A stretch of DNA of 62,057 bases, taken from Rhizobium sophorae. Its GTDB lineage: Bacteria; Pseudomonadota; Alphaproteobacteria; Rhizobiales; Rhizobiaceae. The stretch is from contig NZ_JABFCN010000004.1 of assembly GCF_013087515.1 (NCBI RefSeq), positions 1 to 62,057 of the forward strand, read 5' to 3'. This document shows positions 8,071 through 16,799 of this stretch, in pieces. The notes under the pieces were generated by a model. The model saw only the letters and a list, made by a program, of their open reading frames with translations. It was not told the origin of the DNA and searched no databases. A program made the position numbers and the translations under genes. The number at the start of each line of letters is the position of its first letter. Position 1 is the first letter of the stretch.

Positions 8071-11000
8071 ATGCGTCCGATGGAGTGCAGCGGCTGCGGG
8101 TTCGATGTTCAGAGCGGTTTTGCTTTCTGTCCGCGATGCGGCGCAAGGCAACCGATATTGTGCGCCACCTGCGGCTATCCTTGTCAGCCCGATTTTGCCT
8201 TCTGCCCCCAATGTGGCGCGCCGATTTCCGGCAAAGTCCAACCCGCAACGAAGCCGAAGATTGAGGCACTACCTCAATCGGAGGGCGATGCCGACCGGCG
8301 GCCGGTGACTGTGCTCTTTGCCGATCTCTGCGGCTTCACGACGCTGAGCGAACAGATCGATCCTGAAGTCATGCGGGTGCTGCAGAACGAATTGTTCGAA
8401 GAGATGACCCAGGCCGTCGAAGCCTATGGCGGCTTCGTCGACAAGTTCGTCGGCGATGCGCTGCTGGCGCTGTTCGGCGCGCCGGTCGCCCATGAGGACG
8501 ATCCGGTCCGGGCGCTGGGTGCCGCACTCGATATGATCGGTCGGGCGACGCAGGTCGGCGAGCGCTGGCACGCACGCGCGGGCGTGCCGCTGCGTCTGCA
8601 TATCGGTATCAATAGCGGCCCTGTCGTCACCGGCGGCTTCGGCGCGGTCAGTACAAAATCCTATTCGGTGACCGGCGATACGGTGAACACTGCCCAACGC
8701 CTGCAATCCATGGCCGGCGAAAACGATATCCTTGTCGGGCCGCTGACCTATCGCCTCACCCGCCATGCCTTTGCCTTCGACAATCTCGGCGCGCAGACGT
8801 TGCGCGGCAAAAGCGGAAACGTCCTTGTCCATCGGCTGACAGGGGTGTCGGAAGCGCCGCATACGGCACGCGGGCTCGAAAGCCTCGGCCTTCAGGCACC
8901 GATGATCGGACGGGATACGGAGTTGTCGCGGTTGCTGACATGCCTCGACCTTGCCTGCGGCGGCGCAGCACAGCTTGTCCGCCTGATCGGCGAAGCGGGC
9001 ATCGGCAAGTCGCGGCTGGTCAACGAATTCGTTGCAATTGCCGGCAGTGCTGCCCGTTTCCACGGCCTCGCCATCCGCAAAGCGACCTGCTCTCCGCTCG
9101 GCGAACAATCCTATGGCACGCTCGGCGCGGTCGTGCGCAGCGCCTACGTCATCGGTGAGCGGGATGATCTCGACAGGGCGCGGCAATTGCTGGCAACGGG
9201 GTTCCGCGCGCTCGATCTGACGCAGGAGGAGGTCGAGGGGCTTCTGCCGCTCTTTCTGCATGTCCTCGGCCTCGGCGATCCCGATGGCGCGTTGCGGCAC
9301 ATCGAGCCGGAGCAGTTGCGGCGGCAGATCTTTTATGGCGTCCGCACCGTTTTCGAGCGGCGGCTGGCGCAAGGTCCTCTGCTGCTTGTGATCGAGGATC
9401 TGCATTGGGCGGACGCCGCCTCGCTGGAAGTGCTTCGCTTCATGATGGACCGGCTGGAGCGCAGCCGGTTGATGCTGCTTGCGGTTTACCGGCCGACATC
9501 GCAGACCGACCCACTGGACTCCAATCGTGTCAGCGTCACCGTGCAGCGTCTTGCCCCACTCTTTGCGGCCGACGGGCAGAAGCTGCTTGCTGCGTTTTTT
9601 GGCGAGGATCATGGCAAGTTGCCGGTCACGATGCGCAAACACATCCTCGACCGCGCCGGCGGCAATCCGCTTTTCATCGAAGAAATCCTTCGGGCACTGA
9701 TCGACATGGGCACGTTGCACAATGACGGCCAGCGCTGGCATGTCGCAGCGGAAGACACGGATGTCGATATACCGGTGAACCTGCAAGCCCTGTTGCTTGC
9801 CCGCGTCGATCGTCTGCCGCAGGAGATCAGACGCTTGGCGCAGGAGGCGGCGGTGGTCGGCCCGAAGTTCGATACCGCCCTGCTCCGCACCGTCGCCACA
9901 GACCCGGCCGCCATCGATGCTGCATTGGATCATCTCTGCGATGCCAATATCATCGAGGAATTGCGCGGGCCTGATGCTGGGCAATCGCCGGGCTATCGCT
10001 TCAGCCAGACGCTGATGCACGACGTCATCTACCACAATCTCTTGCTGCAACGGCGCATGGAGCTTCATCAACGGATCGGCCGGGTTCTGGAACGTCAATA
10101 TGGCGCAGCGCCCGACCGGCCCGAGCATCTGGCGCAGCTCGGCCATCACTTCAGCCTGACCACCGAAAAGGCCAAGGGGGCCACCTATCTGATGGCGGCG
10201 GGCGATCTGGCGCGCAAAACCTACGCCAATGACGATGCGATGCGCCTCTATCGTCAGGCCCTTGCGGCCTTCGCAAACGAGGCGGAGGTGACACCAGAGC
10301 AACTCGCGCTGCTGGAGCGTCTTGCCGATCTCTGCGGTCCCGCCGGCCTCCGCGACGCTGCCTTGAACCATTACCAGCGAGCGCTTGCGGTCCACCGCAA
10401 CAACAACCCTATCGCCGCAGCGCGGATATTGCGCAAGGTCGGCCGTTTGCATCTCGATGCAGGACGCCGCGATCAAGCGGAGACACATTTGACCGAAGCC
10501 GAAGCGATAATCGCAGCGATCGATGCGCCGGTCGAACGTGCACATGTTCTGCAGGAGCGCGGCCATCTGGCTTTCCGCATGGGGGATCAGGCCGCTGCCG
10601 CCGAGTGGGCGACGCAGGCGCTGCAATGCCTGCAAACGCTGGCGATCGACGGAACGACGGAGGCCGGACGGGAGACAGCGCGAGCGATGGCGGAGGCGCT
10701 GAACACCAAGGGTGCGGCCTTTGCGCGGCTCGGACGTCGCCGCGAGGCCGTGCAGGAAGTGGAGCGCAGCCTCTCGGTCGCCGAAAAGGCCGATCTGCAA
10801 AGTGCTGCCTGTCGCGCCTATTCCAATCTCGGGGTTCTCTACACGATTGTCGATCCGGCCAACGCCATCAAGATCTGCCGGCGCGGACTGGAGCTTGCGA
10901 CCCGTATCGGCGATCTCGGCTTCCAGGCGCGGCTTCTCGCCAACCTCGCAGTTGCCTGCTGCACCTTCACCGATCGCTGTGCCGCCGAGGGTGTGCCGGC

Positions 11001-11319
11001 TGCGGAAAGAGCCGTCGAAATCGACCGGGCGCTCGATCAGCGCGACCATCTCTCCGTGCCGCTGATCGTGCTGGGCCAAATTCATCAATGCCACGGGCAG
11101 CCGAAGCTAGCCCGTAAGTATTACGAGGAAGCCCTTGAGGTCGCAAAGGAAATTGACGAGCCGCAACTGCTCTTTCCGTGCTATGATGGCTTGGCGACAC
11201 TCAGCCTCGAGCATGACGACATGGACGAGGCAGAACGGTATTTCACGCTGGCCCAGGATGTGTGCACCCGCCACAACCTCGATCCTGGCACGCTCGTCGT
11301 CCTGCCGTTTCTCGACTGA
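8071..11319 (+). CDS. Zinc-ribbon / class III cyclase / AAA-type ATPase / TPR signalling protein
   Basis: A 1082-residue multidomain protein. Two four-cysteine zinc ribbons open it (Cys6/9/20/23 and Cys31/34/45/48). A class III nucleotide cyclase domain follows (about 70-260) with metal-site sequences LFADLCGFTTLS and FVGDALLALFG and the SVTGDTVNTAQRL segment, so the catalytic residues look intact. Next comes a STAND/AAA ATPase (Walker A GEAGIGKS, Walker B LLLVIEDLHWAD). The last 450 residues are helical TPR-like repeats. Such proteins are common in rhizobia and are predicted cytoplasmic cAMP/cGMP-producing or regulatory ATPases. Its ligand is unknown. A second ATG at 8080 is an alternative start. 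It is not obviously in an operon with the redoxin 72 bases downstream. Confidence 0.85.
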   Translation: MRPMECSGCGFDVQSGFAFCPRCGARQPILCATCGYPCQPDFAFCPQCGAPISGKVQPATKPKIEALPQSEGDADRRPVTVLFADLCGFTTLSEQIDPEVMRVLQNELFEEMTQAVEAYGGFVDKFVGDALLALFGAPVAHEDDPVRALGAALDMIGRATQVGERWHARAGVPLRLHIGINSGPVVTGGFGAVSTKSYSVTGDTVNTAQRLQSMAGENDILVGPLTYRLTRHAFAFDNLGAQTLRGKSGNVLVHRLTGVSEAPHTARGLESLGLQAPMIGRDTELSRLLTCLDLACGGAAQLVRLIGEAGIGKSRLVNEFVAIAGSAARFHGLAIRKATCSPLGEQSYGTLGAVVRSAYVIGERDDLDRARQLLATGFRALDLTQEEVEGLLPLFLHVLGLGDPDGALRHIEPEQLRRQIFYGVRTVFERRLAQGPLLLVIEDLHWADAASLEVLRFMMDRLERSRLMLLAVYRPTSQTDPLDSNRVSVTVQRLAPLFAADGQKLLAAFFGEDHGKLPVTMRKHILDRAGGNPLFIEEILRALIDMGTLHNDGQRWHVAAEDTDVDIPVNLQALLLARVDRLPQEIRRLAQEAAVVGPKFDTALLRTVATDPAAIDAALDHLCDANIIEELRGPDAGQSPGYRFSQTLMHDVIYHNLLLQRRMELHQRIGRVLERQYGAAPDRPEHLAQLGHHFSLTTEKAKGATYLMAAGDLARKTYANDDAMRLYRQALAAFANEAEVTPEQLALLERLADLCGPAGLRDAALNHYQRALAVHRNNNPIAAARILRKVGRLHLDAGRRDQAETHLTEAEAIIAAIDAPVERAHVLQERGHLAFRMGDQAAAAEWATQALQCLQTLAIDGTTEAGRETARAMAEALNTKGAAFARLGRRREAVQEVERSLSVAEKADLQSAACRAYSNLGVLYTIVDPANAIKICRRGLELATRIGDLGFQARLLANLAVACCTFTDRCAAEGVPAAERAVEIDRALDQRDHLSVPLIVLGQIHQCHGQPKLARKYYEEALEVAKEIDEPQLLFPCYDGLATLSLEHDDMDEAERYFTLAQDVCTRHNLDPGTLVVLPFLD

Positions 11320-11391
11320 CTGTCCCCGTTCAACAACCGCAGGAGATCGATTAGGCAAATCGATTCAAAAGCATAAAGGGAGGAACGAAAC

Positions 11392-12072
11392 ATGCAGGAG
11401 AACCACGCCGCAAGACCATTGCAGCCGGGAGATCGCGCGCCGAACGTGGTGCTGGACGCAATCACCCGCCAGGGCAAGGTCGCCATCGACGATTTTCGCG
11501 GCCAGAAACCGGTGCTTGTCGGCTTGTTCCGCGGACTGCATTGCCCGTTCTGTCGCCGCCAGATTGCCGCCATGGCCGAACTCACCGATGCCTTGCAGGA
11601 GAAAGGCATCGACAGCCTGACCGTGGTCAACACTCCGATCGACCGCGCTCGCCTCTATTTCCGCTACCATCCGCTTCCCAATCTGCTGGCGGCCTCGGAC
11701 CCAGAACGAGTATCGCACAGAGCCTTCGGCCTGCCGAACCTTCAATTCACCGAAGACGAGAATGACTGGCCGCACAAAATGAGTATGAATGCGGTGACTT
11801 CGATGCGCATCGACATGCCGGACGAGCTTCCAGCGCCCATGGACCTGATGGCGGCGGTGGAATTTCTCGACAAGGCGGACGGCTATGAATTTACCGAGGA
11901 CGACAAGCAGATGATCGCCACCGGCCACGGCCAACTTGTCGGCGAATTCCTGCTCGATCGGGATGGAATCGTGCGCTGGTGTTTCACGGAAGTCGAGGAG
12001 GATGGCCGCCATATGTTCGGCGGTCCCGCCCCCCGGGAAGTGATGTCGGCAGCGTCGGACATGGCTGTTTGA
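11392..12072 (+). CDS. Redoxin / AhpC-TSA-like thiol protein
   Basis: A 226-residue protein with a thioredoxin-fold redoxin domain (LQPGDRAPNVVLDA ... RGLHCPFCRRQ). The CPFC motif (Cys51, Cys54) is a thioredoxin-like dithiol rather than the single peroxidatic Cys of typical peroxiredoxins. A strong ribosome site (GGGAGG) precedes the ATG. The region after residue 120 contains WPHKMSMNAV and a terminal redox-fold strand (GEFLLDRDGIVRW). It probably reduces peroxides or disulfides in the cytoplasm; there is no signal peptide. The substrate is not predictable. Confidence 0.8.
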   Translation: MQENHAARPLQPGDRAPNVVLDAITRQGKVAIDDFRGQKPVLVGLFRGLHCPFCRRQIAAMAELTDALQEKGIDSLTVVNTPIDRARLYFRYHPLPNLLAASDPERVSHRAFGLPNLQFTEDENDWPHKMSMNAVTSMRIDMPDELPAPMDLMAAVEFLDKADGYEFTEDDKQMIATGHGQLVGEFLLDRDGIVRWCFTEVEEDGRHMFGGPAPREVMSAASDMAV

Positions 12073-12086
12073 AGCAAATGATCTTT

Positions 12087-12126
12087 AAAGCGCGTTGCAT
12101 CGAATCGGATTCATGCGACGCGCTTT
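12087..12126. repeat. Dispersed-type palindromic hairpin
   Basis: Arms AAAGCGCGTTGCAT (12087-12100) and ATGCGACGCGCTTT (12113-12126) pair at 13 of 14 positions around a 12-base loop. From memory, hairpins of this sequence recur in rhizobial intergenic regions. It lies 15 bases after the redoxin stop, so it may also act as a transcript end. Confidence 0.6.
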
Positions 12127-12238
12127 CCATGAGACGAACTACCCGTTCGGCGTTCGCACCCAGTCGTCTTGCCTCAAGGAACAAATCTCGCATGGCGATG
12201 TTGTCACTATGATAAGCATAGGACCATGGGAGGAACTC

Positions 12239-12580
12239 ATGCGGAAATCTCTTCAGTTCGTACTGGTCGGCTTGGCTGCGATAAGCGGCTTGACGATTTC
12301 GCCGACGATCGCAGCAGCGCAAGACTTGGAGCTGCGGCTCGGCCCCGGTGGCGTCGGCGTTTACGACCGCAATCGCGACCGTGACCCATATGACGGGTAT
12401 GATCGGCGCCGACCGCGCGGATGCGACCCGGATGATGCTCTCGATATCGCACGCAGCGAAGGACTTCGCAGGGCGCAGATCGTACGCATGTCTCCCCGCA
12501 GTATTGTTGTGCAGGGGATGACGCGCCGTGGACCGGAACGAATGACCTTCGCAAACCGGCGCGGCTGCCCGGAATTCTGA
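12239..12580 (+). CDS. Small exported basic protein of unknown function
   Basis: A 113-residue protein with a clear signal peptide (MRKSLQFVLVGLAAISGLTI, processing near AAAQD). The mature part has an acidic/basic Tyr-Asp-Arg stretch (YDRNRDRDPYDGYDRRRPRG) and a C-terminal domain with two cysteines (RGCDPDDALDIARSEGLRR and RRGCPEF) that could form a disulfide in the periplasm. The ATG at 12239 is chosen because GGGAGGAAC lies at the right distance and an in-frame ATG at 12095 would bury the signal peptide. Small PepSY-like or antifreeze-annotated proteins of this shape are common in rhizobia, but no function is assigned. Confidence 0.75.
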   Translation: MRKSLQFVLVGLAAISGLTISPTIAAAQDLELRLGPGGVGVYDRNRDRDPYDGYDRRRPRGCDPDDALDIARSEGLRRAQIVRMSPRSIVVQGMTRRGPERMTFANRRGCPEF

Positions 12581-12749
12581 CCGCAGCGAGAGCAAATGAG
12601 GTGGACAGCCGGGCCTTCGAGATCGAGAAATGCGGCGGCGAGCCTTGTTTTCAAACCGGCGGAACCTTTGGCCACCCTGAACATTGCTGCCCATGCAGCG
12701 CACTGCTTTGGGTCGCGTGCACCCTTTGAGCACCATAGGAGGATTCATC

Positions 12750-13283
12750 ATGATGAGCGGTCAATTGAAGGCGCTTCTCGCCGTCCTTGCCGTTGCCGGC
12801 TATCAGAACAGAGACAAGATCGGGGAGCTCCTACGGGGCATTCAGAACCCTCAGCAGGCTGGCGCGGGAAACCAGCAGCCCGGGGGGCTTGGGGGCCTTC
12901 TTGGCGGACTGAGCGGTTCGGGTGGGCTCGGCGGCCTTCTCGGCGGGCTGACATCCGGCAGCATCGTCAGCGGCGGTCTCGGCGACCTGCTGAAGACGTT
13001 TCAGCAGAATGGTCACGGTGACAAGGCGGAGTCGTGGGTAAAGCCCGGTCCGAATGCGGCCATCGATGACGGCCAGCTCGCGGAAGCACTGGGACCGGAG
13101 GTTCTCAACGAGATCGCTGCCAATACCGGCCTTTCGCATCAAGAGATCCTTGGGCGACTGAAGCGCGATCTTCCCAAAGCGGTCGACGACCTCACACCAA
13201 ACGGAAAACTGCCCTCCGCCGAAGAGGATTTTTTATCTTCCGCGAGCCAATCAACAACCTCCGCGCGGCCCGACACTATCTAA
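12750..13283 (+). CDS. YidB-like (DUF937) protein
   Basis: A 177-residue protein. A short hydrophobic N-terminal segment (LKALLAVLAVAGYQNRDKIGELL) is followed by a Gly/Leu-rich low-complexity linker with repeated GGLGGLLGGL units (about residues 45-90). A conserved C-terminal domain follows (ESWVKPGPNAAIDDGQLAEALGPEVL ... HQEILGRLKRDLPKAVDDLTPNG), diagnostic of the YidB/DUF937 family. AGGAGG seven bases upstream fixes the start among two adjacent ATGs. The function of YidB is not established. It is convergent with the regulator gene at 13313. Confidence 0.85.
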   Translation: MMSGQLKALLAVLAVAGYQNRDKIGELLRGIQNPQQAGAGNQQPGGLGGLLGGLSGSGGLGGLLGGLTSGSIVSGGLGDLLKTFQQNGHGDKAESWVKPGPNAAIDDGQLAEALGPEVLNEIAANTGLSHQEILGRLKRDLPKAVDDLTPNGKLPSAEEDFLSSASQSTTSARPDTI

Positions 13284-13312
13284 CCTCCGGCCGTCTATGA
13301 GGCGCACCAACA

Positions 13313-14821
13313 TCACTCCGGAAGTCCCGCCTTGCGGTAGCCGTCAACGAAATGCTCAAGCGTTCGAGCGTCGCGGAATGGCTCGGTCGCCGCCCAATGG
13401 CGGGTTGAAAAATTCGGGTTGGCGACGAGGAAGAGTTCGGCCTCGGCGCGCGCTTTGTCGAGCCGGCCGAGTTGGGCAAGACTTGCCGCCAGGAAACGGC
13501 GTGAGCTCGTGCGGTAGGTTTCGTCCATGCGCAGAGTCTCGACAGCGGCTTCGTACTCACCGGCGGCATATTGCGCCTGGCCGAGCGTCAGATAGTACCA
13601 GCTTGCCGGAAACGGGTTCAGGCGGAAGGCCTTGGCGATATGCTCGAGGCCCTCCCCGACCCGCCCGGCGAGGACCGCGATGTCGGATAGGGCAGCAAAG
13701 GTGTCGGCCTCGTTCGCGTCGAGCTCGATCGCCTTGGCGAATTCCGCATCCGCCTCGGCGAAGCTGCGCTCATAGGCAAGCAGGTAAGCCAGGACCCAGC
13801 GGCATCCTGCATCGTTGGGATCGATCGCGACAGCCTTGCGCGCCAGTTGCAGAGCAATCCTGCGGGCGGGTCCCGTCGGTCCGCCGGAATGCACCTCTCC
13901 CATCCAATGGTTCATGGCAAGCCAGCGATACGCCTCGGCATAGTCGGGATCGAGCGAAATCGCGCGCGTCAGCATCAGATGCGCTTCCCGCGCCGCCTGC
14001 GGCGTGTCATCCATCAGCCTGCGCGCCCGTACGCAGAGATCGTAAGCCTCGATATTTTGGGGCCGATTGCGTGGCGGCGGTGCGCGCAGCCGGCCGAGCA
14101 GCGCCTCAACGATCTTGCCAGTCACCTCGTCCTGAACGGCAAAGATATCGTTCAGGCTGCGATCGAAGCGCTCCGCCCATAGATGATCGCCACTTGCCGC
14201 ATCGACCAGTTGGGCGTTGATGCGCACGCGCGCCTCGACGCGTCTTGCGCTGCCCAGCAGCAGGTAGCGCACGCCGAGTTCCTCGGCGATCTCCCGCACA
14301 TCCATCGCCTTGCCCTTGTAGGCGAAGGCCGAGTTGCGGGCGATGACGAACAGACCCGGCATCCTGGAGAGGTCGGTGATCAGGTCTTCGGTCAGCCCGT
14401 CCGCGAAGGATTCCTGCTGGGGATCGTAGCTGATATTCACGAAGGGCAGCACTGATATCGATGGTTTGTCGGGCAGCGGCAAGGGTTTTCGCTTCACGCC
14501 GCCCAACTGGTTGACGGCGCCTGTGAAGCGGTAGCCGATGCGCGGAACCGTGGAGATCCATTCACCGCCGTCGGCGGCCGGACCAAGCAGCTTGCGCAGT
14601 TGCGCGATCTGGACGGTGAGATTGCCCTCCTCGACGGCCCTGCCCGGCCACGCCGCGTCCATCAACTCGGCCTTCCCCAAGATTTCGCCGGGTCGTTCGA
14701 CGAGTGCTGCAAGCAGTTTGACCCCGCGATGGCCGACTGCGACGGGATCATCGTTCCGAAGGAGAGTTCCCGCCACCGGATCAAGCACGAACGGACCAAA
14801 GGCAAAGCGCGATCCCTGCAT
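13313..14821 (-). CDS. Winged-helix (OmpR/CadC-type) regulator with TPR repeats
   Basis: A 502-residue regulator. The N-terminal 100 residues are an OmpR/CadC-type winged helix (FGPFVLDPVAGTLLRNDDPV ... LTVQIAQLRKLLG ... ISTVPRIGYRFTG). After a proline-rich linker comes a TolB-N/cyclase-associated segment (PSISVLPFVNISYDPQQESFADGLTEDLITDLSR), then several TPR repeats to the C terminus (for example AISLDPDYAEAYRWLAMNHW and KAIELDANEADTFAALSDIAV). There is no membrane segment, so it is probably a cytoplasmic DNA-binding protein. The start at 14821 has AGGA eight bases upstream; the ATG at 14830 is close behind and an upstream extension to 15073 is unlikely. The target is unknown; it is divergent from plsY. 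Confidence 0.85.
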   Translation of the reverse strand: MQGSRFAFGPFVLDPVAGTLLRNDDPVAVGHRGVKLLAALVERPGEILGKAELMDAAWPGRAVEEGNLTVQIAQLRKLLGPAADGGEWISTVPRIGYRFTGAVNQLGGVKRKPLPLPDKPSISVLPFVNISYDPQQESFADGLTEDLITDLSRMPGLFVIARNSAFAYKGKAMDVREIAEELGVRYLLLGSARRVEARVRINAQLVDAASGDHLWAERFDRSLNDIFAVQDEVTGKIVEALLGRLRAPPPRNRPQNIEAYDLCVRARRLMDDTPQAAREAHLMLTRAISLDPDYAEAYRWLAMNHWMGEVHSGGPTGPARRIALQLARKAVAIDPNDAGCRWVLAYLLAYERSFAEADAEFAKAIELDANEADTFAALSDIAVLAGRVGEGLEHIAKAFRLNPFPASWYYLTLGQAQYAAGEYEAAVETLRMDETYRTSSRRFLAASLAQLGRLDKARAEAELFLVANPNFSTRHWAATEPFRDARTLEHFVDGYRKAGLPE

Positions 14822-14959
14822 GAGGCGCATCCTAGAGTCTTTAAAGCTTAGATGGAACTGTTCGTCCGCTTGGGCCGCGTGGCATCGAGGACGCGAGCAG
14901 TGTAAATGGCTGAGGCGGTGACGACCAAATGATGACTGCCTGAAAATAGAGTGACTCCC

Positions 14960-15619
14960 ATGGTTTTCTGGATAGCGGGTGCGGTTGGATTGGCGATCGC
15001 TTATCTCCTCGGCTCCACACCCTCGGGCTATCTGGCAGGCAAACTGCTCAAGGGTATCGATATCCGGGAGCATGGCTCCAAATCCACCGGAGCAACGAAC
15101 GTATTGCGAACGCTCGGCAAATGGCCTGCATTGGTGGTGCTTCTGGTCGATGTCCTGAAAGGTGTGGGAGCAGTTGTCTTTGCCCGCTGGTTTTACCCTT
15201 TGTTCTCGACAGTCTCACCGGGCACGCCACCGACAGCGCTTGATCCGCAAAGCTTAGAGCCTTGGGCTGTTTGCCTGGCGGGACTTGCCGTGTTGTTAGG
15301 GCATGGCCGTTCGGTCTGGCTCAATTTTACGGGAGGCAAGTCGGTTGCCACGGGGCTCGGCGTGTTGCTGGCGATGTCATGGCCCGTAGGTCTAGGTGCC
15401 GCGATGGTTTTTGGCGTTGCGCTGGCGGCCTTCCGGATTGTTTCCCTGAGTTCGATGCTGGCGGCGTTGACGGCCATCGCTCTCGTCTGCGGCTTGGAAC
15501 AACCGCTGCCCTATCGACTGCTGGTGATCGCAGGCGGCATTTACGTGATTGCCCGCCATCGCACCAACATTCGGCGGCTACTGGCCGGGACGGAGCCTCG
15601 TCTGGGCAAGGTCGCCTAG
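14960..15619 (+). CDS. plsY: Glycerol-3-phosphate acyltransferase PlsY
   Basis: A 219-residue membrane protein that acylates glycerol 3-phosphate from acyl phosphate in phospholipid synthesis. The three PlsY motifs are present: LLGSTPSGYL with HGSKSTGATNVLR, GHGRSVWLNFTGGKSVATGLG, and the ARHRTNIRRLLAGTE C-terminal loop. It has about six membrane segments. A GTG at 14951 is an alternative start. Its wording (STGATNVLRTLGK, LLVDVLKG, NFTGGKSVAT) reminds me more of cyanobacterial PlsY than of the usual proteobacterial form. It stands alone between two minus-strand genes, outside a lipid operon, so a second, acquired copy is possible. Confidence 0.88.
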   Translation: MVFWIAGAVGLAIAYLLGSTPSGYLAGKLLKGIDIREHGSKSTGATNVLRTLGKWPALVVLLVDVLKGVGAVVFARWFYPLFSTVSPGTPPTALDPQSLEPWAVCLAGLAVLLGHGRSVWLNFTGGKSVATGLGVLLAMSWPVGLGAAMVFGVALAAFRIVSLSSMLAALTAIALVCGLEQPLPYRLLVIAGGIYVIARHRTNIRRLLAGTEPRLGKVA

Positions 15620-15671
15620 AAGCGAAAACGCACCGCACCATGCACTGCTTGCTGCCAGAGGAAGCAGCGTT

Positions 15672-16583
15672 TCAATCTTGCCGGACGATGGCGCCGACCG
15701 CATTGACCAGAAGGCGCGCGGCGGTCAGGGCCGACAGGCCGTCAATGTCGGCAGGAGGATAGAGCTCGACAAGGTCGAATCCTGCGATTCTGGCCCGCCT
15801 GCCGAGGCCCGCGATCAGGTCGATCACCTCAGTGTAGGTGAGGCCGCCGGGCGTACGCGCCGCCACGCCCGGCATGATGCTGGGATCAAGGCTGTCGCAG
15901 TCGATGGTGACGACGACCCGCGCTCCTGCCGGAATATGCCGGAGAGCTGCTTCGGCCCCCTCGGCATGAATCTCTCGGGCGGTTACAAAGCGGCTGCCGT
16001 AGGCCCGCGCCGCTTCGATGTCGGCGAGGCGTGCGCTACCGACGCTGCGGAGGCCGACCTGGACCATGCCGGCGACATGCGGCATCTCGCTCGCCCGACG
16101 CATCGGGCTCGAATAGCCGTGGCGCTCGCCATGCACCTCGTCGCGCCAGTCGATATGGGCGTCGATCTGCAGGATCCAGACCGGCCCGTGATCCGCAAAG
16201 CCGGCGAGGAAGGGAATGGTCACGGAACAATCGCCGCCGACTAGGATCGGTACGGCGGTCATTGACAGGAGATCGCGCGTCTTCGCCTCGATTCGGGCTC
16301 GGTTGCCGGCATTGTCATGCAGGGTGGTTGGGATGTCGCCGGCGTCGATGCAGGAGACCGGCTTGCCACCGAACAGCGGGCCGCCGAGATCGAAATCCCA
16401 GTGCCCGACGAGCCCGGCATCGTCCTGGCTCGCAGCGCGGATGACATCAGCGGCCAGAGCGTAGCCGCTGCTGTCCTTACCGGGATAGGTGCTGCCGTGA
16501 GCGGCTGCGAAGATCACCGCACGGGGCAAACGCCCATCGGCGAGACGCTCGGGAAGGCCGAGAAAGGAAAGTGAGGCGGTCAT
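15672..16583 (-). CDS. Arginase/agmatinase-family hydrolase with altered metal motif
   Basis: A 303-residue member of the ureohydrolase family, which hydrolyses guanidino compounds to urea using two Mn ions. Family motifs are in order: VGGDCSVTIP, IDAHIDWRDEV, HGYSSPMRRA and the pair TIDCDSLDPSIMPG. The first metal-ligand motif normally reads GGDHS; here the His is Cys. The other ligands (DAHID and DCDSLD) are intact. The start at 16583 is chosen because CAGGAA lies just upstream and the family fold starts nearby. It lies divergent from an MFS transporter (16800), which could handle its substrate or product. Substrate candidates are agmatine or guanidino acids. Confidence 0.85.
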   Translation of the reverse strand: MTASLSFLGLPERLADGRLPRAVIFAAAHGSTYPGKDSSGYALAADVIRAASQDDAGLVGHWDFDLGGPLFGGKPVSCIDAGDIPTTLHDNAGNRARIEAKTRDLLSMTAVPILVGGDCSVTIPFLAGFADHGPVWILQIDAHIDWRDEVHGERHGYSSPMRRASEMPHVAGMVQVGLRSVGSARLADIEAARAYGSRFVTAREIHAEGAEAALRHIPAGARVVVTIDCDSLDPSIMPGVAARTPGGLTYTEVIDLIAGLGRRARIAGFDLVELYPPADIDGLSALTAARLLVNAVGAIVRQD

Positions 16584-16799
16584 TTCCTGAAGGTCCTGAT
16601 GATGTCCGGCTGAAATTGCGGTGGCGATGGCTTGCAGTCGAGGCAAATTCGATGCTGACCTGTTTAGTCCCTTTGGACGTCTTTGAGAACTTTTTGGGAA
16701 AACTTAAGTACGACGCTCCCCGCCTCCTGCAGAATTCATCCTCTTTGACATTGAGGCTCCCCGGCCCCTCAAACCAGCCGGTCTTGCGAGGACATCTGC

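Noticed and set aside
8269..11094. 941-codon minus-strand open frame opposite the cyclase/ATPase protein
   Set aside because: The plus-strand gene has zinc ribbons, cyclase and ATPase motifs; the antisense product shows no recognisable family.
12885..12960. Repeated GGCGGCCTTCTTGG-like units suggestive of a repeat array
   Set aside because: They encode the Gly/Leu-rich linker of the YidB-like protein; unit length and sequence vary, so this is neither a CRISPR nor a tandem DNA repeat.
13043..13569. Antisense frames near the YidB/regulator junction
   Set aside because: They overlap two well-supported convergent genes and show no motif.
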